A stretch of DNA of 64,000 bases, taken from contig NZ_CP087714.1 of assembly GCF_039641995.1 (NCBI RefSeq), forward strand, positions 1,802,328-1,866,327, read 5' to 3'. Under the pieces are notes generated by a model. It saw only the letters and a list, made by a program, of their open reading frames with translations. It was not told the DNA's origin and ran no database searches. Below, in pieces: positions 1 through 8,808 of this stretch; position 1 is the first letter of the stretch, and every line of letters starts with the position of its first letter. A program made the translations under genes and the position numbers. The DNA comes from Geoglobus acetivorans. GTDB lineage: Archaea; Halobacteriota; Archaeoglobi; Archaeoglobales; Archaeoglobaceae.

Positions 1-1
1 G

Positions 2-655
2 GGCTTTGGTCAGAACTCAGAAATAACAAGGCCAGTTCACGACATCAATGTTCTCGCCATGGCAGGGATTTGTGAGGTGTCAGGACTGGCGGAGAACACC
101 CCAAAAGACCCAAATGTCCAGTTCTCGGACTACACTTCGTCCGTGATGGCTGCAATTTCAATTCTGTCTGCATACATCAGGAAGATGAGGACTGGAAGAG
201 GTGCCTATATCGATGTTAACATGTACGATTCGGCTCTGTTTTCAGTGCCTCTGCACGCTTTCAGAGCTGCGAATGGCAAGCCCCACCTCAGGGACTTCTA
301 CGACAATCCCGGATACAGAATTTACAGGGCGAAGGGCTGCCACGTGTCCATAGGGATTCTGGATGAGCCAGTGTTCTGGGAGAGATTTTGCAGGAGGCTT
401 GGTCTCGATGAGTTTGCAGAGGTTGGGTTTGAGGAAAGGCTTGCAAGAGCTGATGAAATTGAAAAGCGGGTTGCTGAAAGGCTGTCTGACATGAACAAAA
501 GGGAAATCGAAGACCTCTTTGGAGAGGACATACCTTACGGCATAATTGAACCTCTGGAAAGGTCAGTTTCAGACTTCGATTTTCTCAGAGAGGTTGAGTT
601 TGAGAACACCAAAGTGAAAACCTTCAGTTTTCCGGTCAGGTTTCACCTGAGATAA
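2..655 (+). CDS. CaiB/BaiF family CoA-transferase, C-terminal part (5' end outside window)
   Basis: The frame is already open at base 2, so this gene starts before the window. Upstream of the first in-window ATG (59) the frame reads a HDINVLAMAG segment, which matches the conserved HDxNYxAxxG stretch of family III (CaiB/BaiF) CoA-transferases. A second family segment, TGRGAYIDVNMYDS, follows at about 180-235. Family members move CoA between acyl-CoA and a free carboxylic acid in the cytoplasm. The visible 217 residues are roughly the second half of a usual 380-400 residue protein. The catalytic Asp lies in the missing part, and the substrate cannot be told. Confidence 0.85.
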   Translation, partial: GFGQNSEITRPVHDINVLAMAGICEVSGLAENTPKDPNVQFSDYTSSVMAAISILSAYIRKMRTGRGAYIDVNMYDSALFSVPLHAFRAANGKPHLRDFYDNPGYRIYRAKGCHVSIGILDEPVFWERFCRRLGLDEFAEVGFEERLARADEIEKRVAERLSDMNKREIEDLFGEDIPYGIIEPLERSVSDFDFLREVEFENTKVKTFSFPVRFHLR

Positions 656-686
656 ATTTATTTTCCTTATTTGAATTCTGACACCT

Positions 687-1202
687 GTGGAGGTATATGT
701 TCTCAGACTCGGTCACAGGCCGGAGAGAGATAAGAGAATCTCTACTCACGTAGCCCTGACAGCCAGAGCATTTGGAGCGAGAGGCATTTACTTTGACACC
801 AGTGACACGAGGCTCTTTGAAAGCGTGAGGGATGTTGTTGACCGCTGGGGTGGAGAATTCTTCATCGAGCGTGCAGAATCATGGAAAAGCCTGATTAAGA
901 ACTTTGAGGGAGTGAAGGTCCATCTGACCATGTACGGCCTGCCCCTTCCGGATAAACTCCACGAGATCAGGAATGCAGATAAAATTCTGGTAATCGTTGG
1001 AGCGGAGAAAGTGCCGCCGGAGGTTTACGAGCTTTCGGACTACAACATAGCCATAGGCAACCAGCCACACAGTGAAGTTGCGGCTCTTGCGATCTTTCTT
1101 GACCGTGTTCTCGAAGGACATGTGTTCAATGCAGAGTTCGAGGATGCCAGGCTCAGGGTTATTCCGTCGGAGAGGGGTAAAAAGATAATCGAGAACGACT
1201 GA
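687..1202 (+). CDS. trm56: tRNA (cytidine(56)-2'-O)-methyltransferase Trm56
   Basis: This 171-residue protein fits archaeal Trm56, a SPOUT-class enzyme that 2'-O-methylates C56 in the T-loop of tRNA. The start [18 protein letters not shown], the middle [10 protein letters not shown] and the knot-region segments [14 protein letters not shown] and [22 protein letters not shown] are characteristic. The GTG start at 687 is used because the conserved N-terminal strand begins there. It lies 31 bases after the CoA-transferase stop, on the same strand. Length matches the family, and nothing is missing. Confidence 0.9.
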   Translation: MEVYVLRLGHRPERDKRISTHVALTARAFGARGIYFDTSDTRLFESVRDVVDRWGGEFFIERAESWKSLIKNFEGVKVHLTMYGLPLPDKLHEIRNADKILVIVGAEKVPPEVYELSDYNIAIGNQPHSEVAALAIFLDRVLEGHVFNAEFEDARLRVIPSERGKKIIEND

Positions 1203-1261
1203 CAGTTTGTATTAACAGTGTTAAATCGATAGGTATTTATTTTTTAAGTCTTCAGTTATTT

Positions 1262-1945
1262 GTGGTGAATGGCTCTGAATACATAGTTCAGGGATTATCA
1301 CTTTTGGTCGTGTCAAGTGTAGCGCTGAACCTTGTGCTTCAGAATGAATCCAGAGATATACTTGACTCGAAGGTGAGGCTGTCATACATAATGTCTATAT
1401 TTGTTTTCGCATCGCTTCTCTTCACCTGGATTTCAGGATTCCTTTATTACATGCTGTGGACAAATACCACCAGATTTCTTATGGATCTTTCAGCATTCAT
1501 ATTCTGGGCAGTGATGGTCTCGGCAAACCTGTACATCATCAAGGTTCTTGTAATGGAGAGCGGGGTCTTGCCAAGGATGCAAAAAGAGTTCTTTGACGTC
1601 GTTCTTTACTTCATCGTCCTGTGGTTGCTCACGAGTCACCTGGGCTTCATCTCTTACGGACTGCTCACAACACTTTCAACCACAGCCTCGATTATAGGAG
1701 TTTATTTTGTCCTGGTGCTTGGAAAGTACTATAACCACAAGGACCTGTTCATAGTCCCGCTTGAGATTCACATCTTTTATCTGATGTCGGTTCTCGCCTC
1801 CATCTCCATGGGACTCCTGCTTCTGGGCAGGGTGTACAACTACCGCTCTTACCTGTTTTTTGCAATTCTCATATACGTCTTTCTCATATACGGAGTCGGT
1901 AAGATTGCCATTGAGCTGAGAAAATATCTGTCCAAAATAAGCTAA
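1262..1945 (+). CDS. Polytopic membrane protein of unknown function
   Basis: I do not recognise this family. The 227-residue protein has about seven hydrophobic segments, beginning with a helix near residues 8-25 and ending with YLFFAILIYVFLIYGVGKI followed by a short basic tail (LRKYLSK). No catalytic or metal-binding motif is visible. The start is one of two consecutive GTG codons (1262 or 1265). A TATA-like stretch (GGTATTTATTTTTTAAG) about 30 bases upstream suggests its own promoter and a nearly leaderless message. It sits between trm56 and cobyric acid synthase without a clear functional link. Confidence 0.6.
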   Translation: MVNGSEYIVQGLSLLVVSSVALNLVLQNESRDILDSKVRLSYIMSIFVFASLLFTWISGFLYYMLWTNTTRFLMDLSAFIFWAVMVSANLYIIKVLVMESGVLPRMQKEFFDVVLYFIVLWLLTSHLGFISYGLLTTLSTTASIIGVYFVLVLGKYYNHKDLFIVPLEIHIFYLMSVLASISMGLLLLGRVYNYRSYLFFAILIYVFLIYGVGKIAIELRKYLSKIS

Positions 1946-1977
1946 TTTTTTAAACTTCTGCTGTTTCCTCCACCTGT

Positions 1978-3372
1978 ATGCCGTCAATAATGGTGGGTGG
2001 AACCACGAGCAGTGCCGGAAAGTCTGTAATCGTGGCGGCACTGTGCAGAATTTTCTCAAAAATGGGTTATGAGGTTGCTCCTTTCAAGGCTCAGAACATG
2101 AGTCTCAATTCTTACATCACCGGAGATGGTCACGAAATTGCCTATGCTCAGGCGTTTCAGGCTTTTGCATGCGGAAAGGAGCCTGACGTCAGAATGAACC
2201 CTGTTTTACTCAAACCGAAGGGCAATCTCAAATCTCAGCTTGTCGTCATGGGAAAAGCCAGAAAGGATGTCAGCGCTCTTGAGTACTACAGAGAAATTCC
2301 CGACCTCATGAAAACAGTCGAACAGGCTTACAGGGAGCTTGAGAGTGAAAACGATTTCGTCATAATTGAGGGTGCAGGTGGAATGGCGGAGATAAACCTG
2401 TATGACAGAGACATGGCCAATATCGGCATTGCGAGAATTGCCAGGCCGGATATTTACATCGTGAGTGACATAGACAGAGGGGGGACATTTGCATCCCTGT
2501 ATGGCACGTATTCTCTTCTGCCGGATGATGTTAGAACACTTGTCAGAGGGTTCATAATCAACAAGTTCAGGGGTTATGAAAACCTGCTTTATTCCGGGAT
2601 TGATGAGCTTGAAAAACTTACAGGGGTAGGGGTTGTGGGCATAGTGCCTTACTTCTATGGCAATCTGCCTTCAGAGGATTCTCTGAGCATAGATGAATGG
2701 CAGGAAGGGGGAGAAATCGGGATAATCCGGCTGCCAAGAGTGTCAAACTTCACCGATTTTGAGCCAGTTAGAGACCTTGTCAGCTTCGTTTCACTCAGGG
2801 ATGAGATAGATGACTACAGCGTCATTGTAATTCCCGGAACAAAGGAGACTCTCCATGATCTGAGAGAACTGAAGAGATGGGGCATGGACAGGAAGATTCT
2901 GAAATTCGCAAGGGACAGACCTGTCATAGGTATATGCGGCGGTTTCCAGATTCTCGGCAGGGAGATCATCGACAGGCTTGAGAACCTGAGGGCAAGGGGT
3001 CTTGGCCTCATTGACTCCGTAACAGAATTCGTGGCTTATGATAAGATAACCAGACAGGTTGAAAAGAGAATTACCGGGAGGGTTGCAATCATAGATGGCA
3101 TTGTTGGCGAGACGGTCAGAGGGTACGAAATTCACATGGGGAGAACGATGACAGGCAGACCTGTTTTCGAAGACGATGGTGGGATGAATGAGAGCGGACT
3201 GGTCTGGGGAACGTACCTGCATGGCCTGTTTTTCAATGAAAACGTCAGAAAAGAGTTCTACAGGTTCCTCAACAGAAAATACGTGCCGTATGAAGATCCC
3301 ATTGATAAATTCGTCGAGACAGTTCACAAAAAAATCGATCTTGACCACATCCTTTCCGGGGTTATGAGGTAA
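1978..3372 (+). CDS. cobQ: Cobyric acid synthase CbiP/CobQ
   Basis: This glutamine-dependent amidase converts adenosylcobyrinic acid a,c-diamide to adenosylcobyric acid in cobamide synthesis. The N-terminal dethiobiotin-synthetase-like ATPase shows the P-loop GTTSSAGKS (about residues 8-16) and the KAQNMSLNS segment. The C-terminal class I glutamine amidotransferase domain shows the nucleophile region VIGICGGFQILG (about residue 320) and the catalytic-His region GTYLHGLF (about 410). The 464-residue length is slightly short of the usual 480-500 but all domains are present. No other cobamide gene lies in the window. Confidence 0.95.
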   Translation: MPSIMVGGTTSSAGKSVIVAALCRIFSKMGYEVAPFKAQNMSLNSYITGDGHEIAYAQAFQAFACGKEPDVRMNPVLLKPKGNLKSQLVVMGKARKDVSALEYYREIPDLMKTVEQAYRELESENDFVIIEGAGGMAEINLYDRDMANIGIARIARPDIYIVSDIDRGGTFASLYGTYSLLPDDVRTLVRGFIINKFRGYENLLYSGIDELEKLTGVGVVGIVPYFYGNLPSEDSLSIDEWQEGGEIGIIRLPRVSNFTDFEPVRDLVSFVSLRDEIDDYSVIVIPGTKETLHDLRELKRWGMDRKILKFARDRPVIGICGGFQILGREIIDRLENLRARGLGLIDSVTEFVAYDKITRQVEKRITGRVAIIDGIVGETVRGYEIHMGRTMTGRPVFEDDGGMNESGLVWGTYLHGLFFNENVRKEFYRFLNRKYVPYEDPIDKFVETVHKKIDLDHILSGVMR

Positions 3373-3419
3373 TGCCCGGAAGGGTAAAAGTCTTAACCTT
3401 TTATTTCAAATATTAGTTC

Positions 3420-4097
3420 ATGGATATTCTGGGAATTATCGGAAAGGTTCTGAAGTATGTATCTTTCGCCATGGTCCTGTACCTGGTTACTGCTGTTTTC
3501 TACCACTATTACAGCGGTCTTGCCTATCTTCCGGACGATTATTACGGCGTTGCAGAGAGCATGTATTCTGACCCGGGAGTTCACGACATCTGGAATCTGA
3601 GTATGGTTCTCAACAGCACAGTGCTTCCGGTATGCAACACCAGGGACGCTGATGGGAGTGAGGCGTCTGCATACCTGGAGTGGTATCTCGAGGGACACGG
3701 GTTCAAAACATACATTGCAAGGTCTGATGCCATGAATAAAATGTGGGTGATTGTTGAGCTCGATGATGGGTCCAGGGTTGCTGTGGAACCCATGTTTCTG
3801 TGTTCAGGTGACTACAATCCTCCCGGAATAATAGATTCGCCCGATGGGAAGTTCAGAAATTTTTCGGTAACCTGGGAGGAATATGAGAAAGGAGATTTCG
3901 ATGGCACCTATTCTGAGTTTCTAAAGAGGTACGAATACTACTACAAACCTCCCAAAATCTTCGAGAATCCCGGACAGGCGATGGGTATCGCTTCCTCAAT
4001 AAGGTACCCTGGCTGGAAAAAGCTGAGTTCCGACGAAATTGACTGGTGGAATTCCGAGCCATTCAGCACGATGGAACCTTTCAGCTCATGGAGTTGA
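3420..4097 (+). CDS. Membrane-anchored extracytoplasmic protein, possibly a degenerate transglutaminase-like fold
   Basis: The protein has one N-terminal hydrophobic segment (about residues 8-28) and then a roughly 195-residue Tyr/Trp-rich domain expected outside the cell. The stretch with a Cys, then YLEWYLEGHGFKTYIA, then MWVIVELDDGSRVAVEPM resembles the Cys-helix-strand layout of transglutaminase-like proteins. The His expected just before the Trp of such domains is not present, so enzymatic activity is doubtful. The 3' end overlaps the convergent hydrogenase protease gene by 17 bases. The family assignment is tentative. Confidence 0.5.
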   Translation: MDILGIIGKVLKYVSFAMVLYLVTAVFYHYYSGLAYLPDDYYGVAESMYSDPGVHDIWNLSMVLNSTVLPVCNTRDADGSEASAYLEWYLEGHGFKTYIARSDAMNKMWVIVELDDGSRVAVEPMFLCSGDYNPPGIIDSPDGKFRNFSVTWEEYEKGDFDGTYSEFLKRYEYYYKPPKIFENPGQAMGIASSIRYPGWKKLSSDEIDWWNSEPFSTMEPFSSWS

Positions 4098-4542
4098 TGC
4101 CAAGCTCTTTCCGAATGAAATCTATAACTTCGTCAATGTGCCCCGAACAGCTTTCGCTCAGGTCGAGACTGAGTTCGACCTTTTCCGGTTTAACCCCCAC
4201 AATGACTATCTCGTCGGGCAGGTTGTAAACATCCCTCGCCATCGCTATCACATCCCTGAAGTGCAGGTCGTGCATGCTCAGCATGATGTCTGATGGAAAA
4301 TCCTCCTCCTTCGGATTGAATCTGTAAACTGCAACACCCTCTTCCTGGCCGACATCAATGGCATCTACTATTATCGCCTTGTCCTCACCATCCATTGCTT
4401 CGAGCATTATTGCTGAGTTGGTCATCGAGTCCACGATTTTCACATTCTCGAATTCTTTCATCTTCTTCAGTCTTTCAATAACATGGATTCCAAAACCGTC
4501 GTCTCCGAGAATGAGGTTTCCGGCACCGATTATGACTACCAT
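4081..4542 (-). CDS. vhtD: NiFe hydrogenase maturation protease (VhtD/HyaD type)
   Basis: This M52-family endopeptidase removes the C-terminal tail of a NiFe hydrogenase large subunit after nickel insertion. The N-terminal GAGNLILGDDGFG matches the family signature GxGNxxxxDDGxG, and IIVDAIDVG and SMHDLHF supply the other metal-binding Asp and His regions. It is the last gene of the vhtGACD operon, 20 bases after the cytochrome b gene, so its substrate is most likely the large subunit at 5213-6802. The 153-residue length is normal. No strong ribosome binding site precedes the ATG. Confidence 0.9.
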   Translation of the reverse strand: MVVIIGAGNLILGDDGFGIHVIERLKKMKEFENVKIVDSMTNSAIMLEAMDGEDKAIIVDAIDVGQEEGVAVYRFNPKEEDFPSDIMLSMHDLHFRDVIAMARDVYNLPDEIVIVGVKPEKVELSLDLSESCSGHIDEVIDFIRKELGINSMS

Positions 4543-4562
4543 AAAAAAATTGGGTGTTGGGG

Positions 4563-5192
4563 TTATTCAACAATTACGGTGTCCTCGCCCTCATCCCAGC
4601 CGAATATCATGGATTTCAGGACGCCCCTGTTCACCGGATTGAGTGCCAGGTATCCGTGCGGAATCAGAACCAGCAGGAAGTATATGAACGAAATGAAGTG
4701 GATCAGTCTCACGGTTCCGAGATCGATGTATCTTGCCATTATTGCAAGAGGATTGGATGCCGGATAGTACAGAGCGAACCCTGAGAGGGCGATGACTATG
4801 ACAAAGAACATGTCACCCCAGATCATGAACTTGAGCACCGGATGCCACTTGGAGATGTACTCTTTTTCCTTTTTGCTGTAGATGTGGTATGCGGGATACT
4901 TTTCTGTGAGGCCCATGAAGTTGAGGGCTATGAGTATCCATCTCTTAATGTCCTTGGGTGTTGGGATTGCCAGAAGGGCCTCTCTGGGGTTCAGGAGGAA
5001 TCCGAGGACCTCCATGACGAGTGCCGCAACAAGTATCCATCCCAGCGCAACGTGGAACGGGACAGTGAACGAGTCCATAAACCCGAAGCCGGTAAACACC
5101 TGAAGGCCGGTGAGTATGAGCAGAATCATGGCAGTCGTGTGAACCCAGTGTGATGCCCTCGTCAGCCCATCATATCTGTAAATTTTAGCCAT
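4563..5192 (-). CDS. vhtC: Cytochrome b subunit of membrane-bound NiFe hydrogenase
   Basis: This di-heme b-type membrane subunit takes electrons from the hydrogenase small subunit and passes them to the quinone pool. About four hydrophobic helices are visible. Candidate heme ligands include the His of LTRASHWVHTT near the N-terminus and those in FHVALGW and RLIHFISF. The start is the ATG at 5192 (MAKIYRYDGLTRASHW), which follows GAGGTGAAAGAT. The frame is open further upstream, but that part lies inside the large-subunit gene. It is the third gene of the vht operon, 20 bases after the large-subunit stop. Confidence 0.92.
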   Translation of the reverse strand: MAKIYRYDGLTRASHWVHTTAMILLILTGLQVFTGFGFMDSFTVPFHVALGWILVAALVMEVLGFLLNPREALLAIPTPKDIKRWILIALNFMGLTEKYPAYHIYSKKEKEYISKWHPVLKFMIWGDMFFVIVIALSGFALYYPASNPLAIMARYIDLGTVRLIHFISFIYFLLVLIPHGYLALNPVNRGVLKSMIFGWDEGEDTVIVE

Positions 5193-5212
5193 ATCTTTCA
5201 CCTCATAAAAAA

Positions 5213-6802
5213 TTAAATTGAGCAGGCGTCGAGTGTCAGGTTGTATTTCCTGCCCTCCTTTGTGAATATGTGGACCGTGCACGCCAGACAGAGGTCAAAG
5301 CTGTGGATTGTCCTGACAACCTCCCATGGATTGGCTGGGTCGCTGACGGGTGTGCCTATAAGGGCACTTTCAAGCGGGCCGTGCTGACCCTTGCTGTCCT
5401 TTGGTGAGACGTTCCAGGTTGTTGGCACCACAGCCTGATACCTCTTTATCTTGCCATTCTCCGCTACAACCCAGTGACCGAGAGCGCCTCTTGGTGCCTC
5501 TCTGAGTCCAACACCCTCTCCGCTTATGTTCTCAGGATACTCGATTGCCGTCTTCTTTCCTGCATAGTCCTTGAGCTGGAGAAGGAGGCTCTCCAGGTAG
5601 TCTATCATTATGAGTTCTTCCTGAATTCTTGCGATCATCCTGCTGAGAGCGGTTGAGGCGGTTGCGCTTCCACAGAACGTCTTTCTGAGTCCGAGAGGAT
5701 CACCGAGCTCCTTGCTCTTTTTGAGATACATCGCCACGAGCCTTGGAAGGGGTCCAACCTCTGCCGGCAATCCGTTGTATCTCGGAGCCTTGCCCCAGGT
5801 GTATGCTCCTGATTTGCCGTAGTATGGTTCAGGCGGGAGGTCTGTTCCAACATAGCCCGTCTGGGTCTCGTCCTTGTACCATGAGTATGTAACATCCTCC
5901 GAAATCTTTCTGTAATCCATGTTTTCGAGTTCTGAGCCATTGAAGAACCCAGATGGGAAGTACAGCTCACCGCTTTCGGGGTCGGGAAGGAACCCGTATG
6001 CCAGCATTTTTGAGTCTTCCCAGACTCCCTGTTCGTTGAGCCCCATATCGTGTGCTACAGCAATCATTGCCACCATGTCAAAGAGGGCGTTACCCATACC
6101 CTCCTTTGGCTCAAATGCATCTCTCTTTCCTGCTTTAATCTCTTCCATCTGCTTGAGAACCTCATCAAGGACGTATTCTGCGTTTGTGGCTGCAGGCTGT
6201 CCTATGCCCACACCAACTGCCCACTTCTTCACATCTGCCACAATTCCAACGAGCTGGGTGATGATCTTTTCGTCGATCTCGAGGGTCATTCCACCCGGAG
6301 CGGGAGTCATCATGTGCGGAACCTTGCCTCCAATGATTGCCATTGCCTTGTGAAGTTCCTTCTGGGCCCAGACAGCCTCCTTAACACCTTTGCCAACGAT
6401 GGGGTTGAGCCTCGTCAATCCGGTTTTGTGCGGTGAATCGCTGAAATCGGGACCGACAAGAACATAAACCCAGACTGGGTGGTCATAAACATACTGAAGG
6501 GTCGTGACAAGGTTTCTGAATGCAGTTGCGGCTGGAGGCATTCCGACGTTCCATTCATCTGCCATACCCGCTGCATTTTCAATTGCAAAAAGGCTTGCGA
6601 GCCTGTGATCGTTGTGACAGACACCGCAGATTCTCTGGGTTATGATGGGCGCATCTCTTATGTCTCTGCCGACGAGAATTCTCTCAAAACCTCTGAACAT
6701 CAGAGCCAGAGCTTTTGCATCGGTAACAACACCATCCTCAACATTGATCTTCACACCATGATGACCTTCAAGTCTTGTAACCGGATCAATCGTGATCTCC
6801 AC
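5213..6802 (-). CDS. vhtA: NiFe hydrogenase large subunit, Vht/group 1 type
   Basis: This is the catalytic NiFe subunit of the exported, membrane-bound uptake hydrogenase. The N-terminal cysteine pair is in QRICGVCHNDH (about residue 60) and the C-terminal pair in DLCLACTVH (about 505-513). The 16-18 residues after the final His form the tail removed by the maturation protease. Most homologs read DPCxxC at this site, and here the Pro is a Leu. The GTG start at 6802 follows GGAGGTGATTTAA. It is 13 bases downstream of the small subunit and is exported as a partner of its Tat signal. Confidence 0.96.
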   Translation of the reverse strand: MEITIDPVTRLEGHHGVKINVEDGVVTDAKALALMFRGFERILVGRDIRDAPIITQRICGVCHNDHRLASLFAIENAAGMADEWNVGMPPAATAFRNLVTTLQYVYDHPVWVYVLVGPDFSDSPHKTGLTRLNPIVGKGVKEAVWAQKELHKAMAIIGGKVPHMMTPAPGGMTLEIDEKIITQLVGIVADVKKWAVGVGIGQPAATNAEYVLDEVLKQMEEIKAGKRDAFEPKEGMGNALFDMVAMIAVAHDMGLNEQGVWEDSKMLAYGFLPDPESGELYFPSGFFNGSELENMDYRKISEDVTYSWYKDETQTGYVGTDLPPEPYYGKSGAYTWGKAPRYNGLPAEVGPLPRLVAMYLKKSKELGDPLGLRKTFCGSATASTALSRMIARIQEELIMIDYLESLLLQLKDYAGKKTAIEYPENISGEGVGLREAPRGALGHWVVAENGKIKRYQAVVPTTWNVSPKDSKGQHGPLESALIGTPVSDPANPWEVVRTIHSFDLCLACTVHIFTKEGRKYNLTLDACSI

Positions 6803-6815
6803 TTAAATCACCTCC

Positions 6816-7919
6816 TTATTTCTTTTCAGTCTTTTCAATTTCGTCATCCTTGATTTCAGGATGCTTCCTTCCCCTTCTCACAGCATGAGCGGCAACACCG
6901 AGCACTGCGGCTCCCACGGCAACCTTACCAAGCGTGGTAGGATTCACTCCAAACATGATTTCAGTGCTTTCTCTTGCCTCGTAGAACGGGGACATCTTGT
7001 CGGGGAATCCGGGGTCCATGCACCCGATGCACGGGGCTCCGGCGTTCATGCAAACGTTAAGCCCGCTGTTCCACCTCGTCTCGGCGCATGCAGCGTATAC
7101 AAACGGCGCCTTGCATCCAACCTTGTAAAGGCATGTTTCATACTTTGCATCCGTTTCTGTAAGGTCTGCAGCGAACTGGCCCTTTCCGTAATAACCTCTC
7201 CTCGGACAGTTGTCGTGGATAATCCTTGAGAACATGGCTTTCGGCCTGTAATACTCGTCAACTTCAGGCACAATTCCAAGAAGGATGCTTGCAAGAACGA
7301 TCATAAGCCAGTCAGGATGACCCGGACAGCCCGGAATAAACACGACAGGCACAGATGGCTTTCCATATTTCTTGAAGAAGTCATAAAATCCAACTGCACC
7401 GGTTACGCTTCCGTTTTCGTAAGAAGAACCGAGACCATCCTTTGCAGCTGGGATGCCACCATACGTTGCACAGACACCGAATCCAACCACTGCAACCTTT
7501 GTCTTTGAAACAAGCTGTTTTACCCAGTCCTCGAAGTATATCGGCTGACCGTTCTTCTCTCCAAGAAGGCAGGCCTCCTTCATGCCAATGGGAATGGCTC
7601 CTTCAAGAACGAGAATGTCCGGCTCCACTTCTTCCAGGATTTTTATTGCCTCATCGCCAAACGGCTGCATGACCGTCTGGTGGAATGCCACGTTCACCTT
7701 AAGTTCCTCGATTGCATCGTACAGGTCGGGGTTATCAGCCTGTAGAAGTGAAATCGTACATGCAGTACAGCTCTGCCCCTGTATCCATACAAGTTTGACT
7801 CCGTTGTTCTTTGCCGTCTCAAAAGCCTGCACGATCTCTGCCTTGTTCGCAAGAAGAACAGCACTTGCACCCATTAAACCCGCTGATTTGATAAAATCTC
7901 TTCTGCTCAGCCCACTCAC
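6816..7919 (-). CDS. vhtG: NiFe hydrogenase small subunit with Tat signal, Vht/group 1 type
   Basis: This small subunit carries the three iron-sulfur clusters between the NiFe site and cytochrome b. A twin-arginine signal (SRRDFIKSAG) opens the protein. QSCTACTISLL gives the proximal-cluster cysteines, VFIPGCPGHPDWL is typical, and CMNAGAPCIGCMDPGFPD supplies more cluster cysteines. A C-terminal hydrophobic helix followed by RRGRKHPE anchors it in the membrane. Starts are possible at 7928 (GTG), 7925 (ATG) and 7919 (GTG). I chose 7919 because the only ribosome binding site, GGTGAT, overlaps the first two and sits four bases before it. Confidence 0.94.
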   Translation of the reverse strand: MSGLSRRDFIKSAGLMGASAVLLANKAEIVQAFETAKNNGVKLVWIQGQSCTACTISLLQADNPDLYDAIEELKVNVAFHQTVMQPFGDEAIKILEEVEPDILVLEGAIPIGMKEACLLGEKNGQPIYFEDWVKQLVSKTKVAVVGFGVCATYGGIPAAKDGLGSSYENGSVTGAVGFYDFFKKYGKPSVPVVFIPGCPGHPDWLMIVLASILLGIVPEVDEYYRPKAMFSRIIHDNCPRRGYYGKGQFAADLTETDAKYETCLYKVGCKAPFVYAACAETRWNSGLNVCMNAGAPCIGCMDPGFPDKMSPFYEARESTEIMFGVNPTTLGKVAVGAAVLGVAAHAVRRGRKHPEIKDDEIEKTEKK

Positions 7920-7956
7920 ATTCATCACCTTTTTAAATTGCTGTATTGCCTGAAAA

Positions 7957-7975
7957 ATGATAATTATAAAACTAT
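7957..7975 (-). promoter_or_regulatory. Candidate vhtGACD promoter (TATA region)
   Basis: Read on the minus strand, an AT-rich TATA-like stretch (AGTTTTATAATTATC) lies about 40-55 bases before the vhtG start. It is the best TATA candidate in the 170-base gap between the two hydrogenase operons. The two inverted repeats at 7989-8010 and 8054-8075 lie upstream of it. Confidence 0.4.
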
Positions 7976-7988
7976 TTTTGCGCTAAAT

Positions 7989-8010
7989 ATTACATTGAAA
8001 AAACTGTAAT
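7989..8010. promoter_or_regulatory. Inverted repeat upstream of vht promoter
   Basis: Two perfect 6-base arms, ATTACA and TGTAAT, are separated by ten bases. Centre-to-centre spacing of the arms is 16 bases, which suits a dimeric winged-helix repressor or activator. The site is directly upstream of the vhtG TATA candidate. In AT-rich DNA a chance origin is possible. Confidence 0.35.
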
Positions 8011-8053
8011 TTTTCTCAAGTATTTCGAAAAATGCATATATTACGATATAATT

Positions 8054-8075
8054 AATTGTCGAGCAATGGACAATT
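8054..8075. promoter_or_regulatory. Inverted repeat between the two hydrogenase operons
   Basis: Perfect 7-base arms AATTGTC and GACAATT flank the eight bases GAGCAATG. The site lies 25 bases beyond the stop of the winged-helix regulator gene and about 130 bases before vhtG. It could be an operator for that regulator or part of a transcript 3' end. No T-run follows it on the minus strand, which argues against a simple terminator. Confidence 0.4.
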
Positions 8076-8099
8076 TGGGCAGAACAGCTTCAGAAAAAT

Positions 8100-8393
8100 T
8101 CAGCCCCTGTCAAGGAGCTCAATAATCTTTTTTATGTGACTGCAAACCTCATACCCCTTGTCGGTCAGGTGAATTATTCTGACCCTTCCCGACTGAACGG
8201 ATTCCACAAGACCGACATCTTCAAGTTTTTTTATGACAAGCCAGACGTAGCTGTGTGGACTGTTGATTTTGTTGGCGATATACTGTATGTATATCTCCTT
8301 TCCCTCGTTCTCACCACTGTAAATCGTCAGAAGAATTTCGAGGACTCTTTCCTTGAACAGAAGTCCTGGTTTGTCTGCAGGCTCATCCTTCAT
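8100..8393 (-). CDS. Winged-helix transcription regulator at the end of the Mvh/Hdr operon
   Basis: The 97-residue protein carries a winged-helix DNA-binding fold of the MarR/ArsR kind: EILLTIYSGENEGKEIYIQ, then the recognition-helix region INSPHSYVWLVIKKLEDVGLV and a wing ending IIHLTDKGYEV. The start is the ATG at 8393, which overlaps the preceding protease gene by 11 bases and follows GGTGG. The frame is open further upstream, but that part lies inside the protease gene. Being last in the hydrogenase/Hdr operon and next to the vht promoter, it probably controls one or both hydrogenase operons. The signal sensed is unknown. Confidence 0.75.
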   Translation of the reverse strand: MKDEPADKPGLLFKERVLEILLTIYSGENEGKEIYIQYIANKINSPHSYVWLVIKKLEDVGLVESVQSGRVRIIHLTDKGYEVCSHIKKIIELLDRG

Positions 8394-8808
8394 GTAGACC
8401 ACCGGTTTCAAGCAGGTCAACAATTTTCATGACCAGTTCATCAACCTTATCCACTTCAGATTTTAAATCTTTCACGCCGACCCCTATGACGATTACTTTT
8501 TGAGGTGCTTCCTCAAGAATGAACTGTGTGATGTGCAGAGTTTCAAGGATGTCGAGGCTGTGGATCAATTTTTTCAGGCCCGGAATTTTCGGCTCGTACA
8601 GCCTGACTTCGCCGAAATCAAGTTCGCAGGTTGAATCCACAATTATTGCAACGCTGCACCCCCTCATCAGTTCAGCAAGTTCCAAGCCTGGGGCAGGGCA
8701 GAGCCTGCATTCTGACTTTAGAACTTTCGCAAGTCTTTCGGCTATTTTCGGCCCCATTGAATCGATTTCATCGTAAGGATTGCCGACACCTATAACCACG
8801 GTCGTCAT
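8383..8808 (-). CDS. NiFe hydrogenase maturation protease for the Mvh-type enzyme
   Basis: This is a second M52-family protease. The start GVGNPYDEIDSMGP is a diverged form of the GxGNxxxxDDGxGP signature but keeps an acidic residue at the metal-ligand position. VAIIVDST and HITQFI supply the other ligand regions. The ATG at 8808 overlaps the stop of the large-subunit gene (ATGA), so the two are translationally coupled and that subunit is the likely substrate. It differs clearly from the Vht protease 4 kb away, as expected for subunit-specific processing. Confidence 0.88.
   Translation of the reverse strand: MTTVVIGVGNPYDEIDSMGPKIAERLAKVLKSECRLCPAPGLELAELMRGCSVAIIVDSTCELDFGEVRLYEPKIPGLKKLIHSLDILETLHITQFILEEAPQKVIVIGVGVKDLKSEVDKVDELVMKIVDLLETGGLHEG

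Noticed and set aside
4097..4542. Plus-strand frames after the transglutaminase-like gene (4039-4642)
   Set aside because: They mirror the hydrogenase protease on the minus strand, whose GAGNLILGDDGFG signature is clear.
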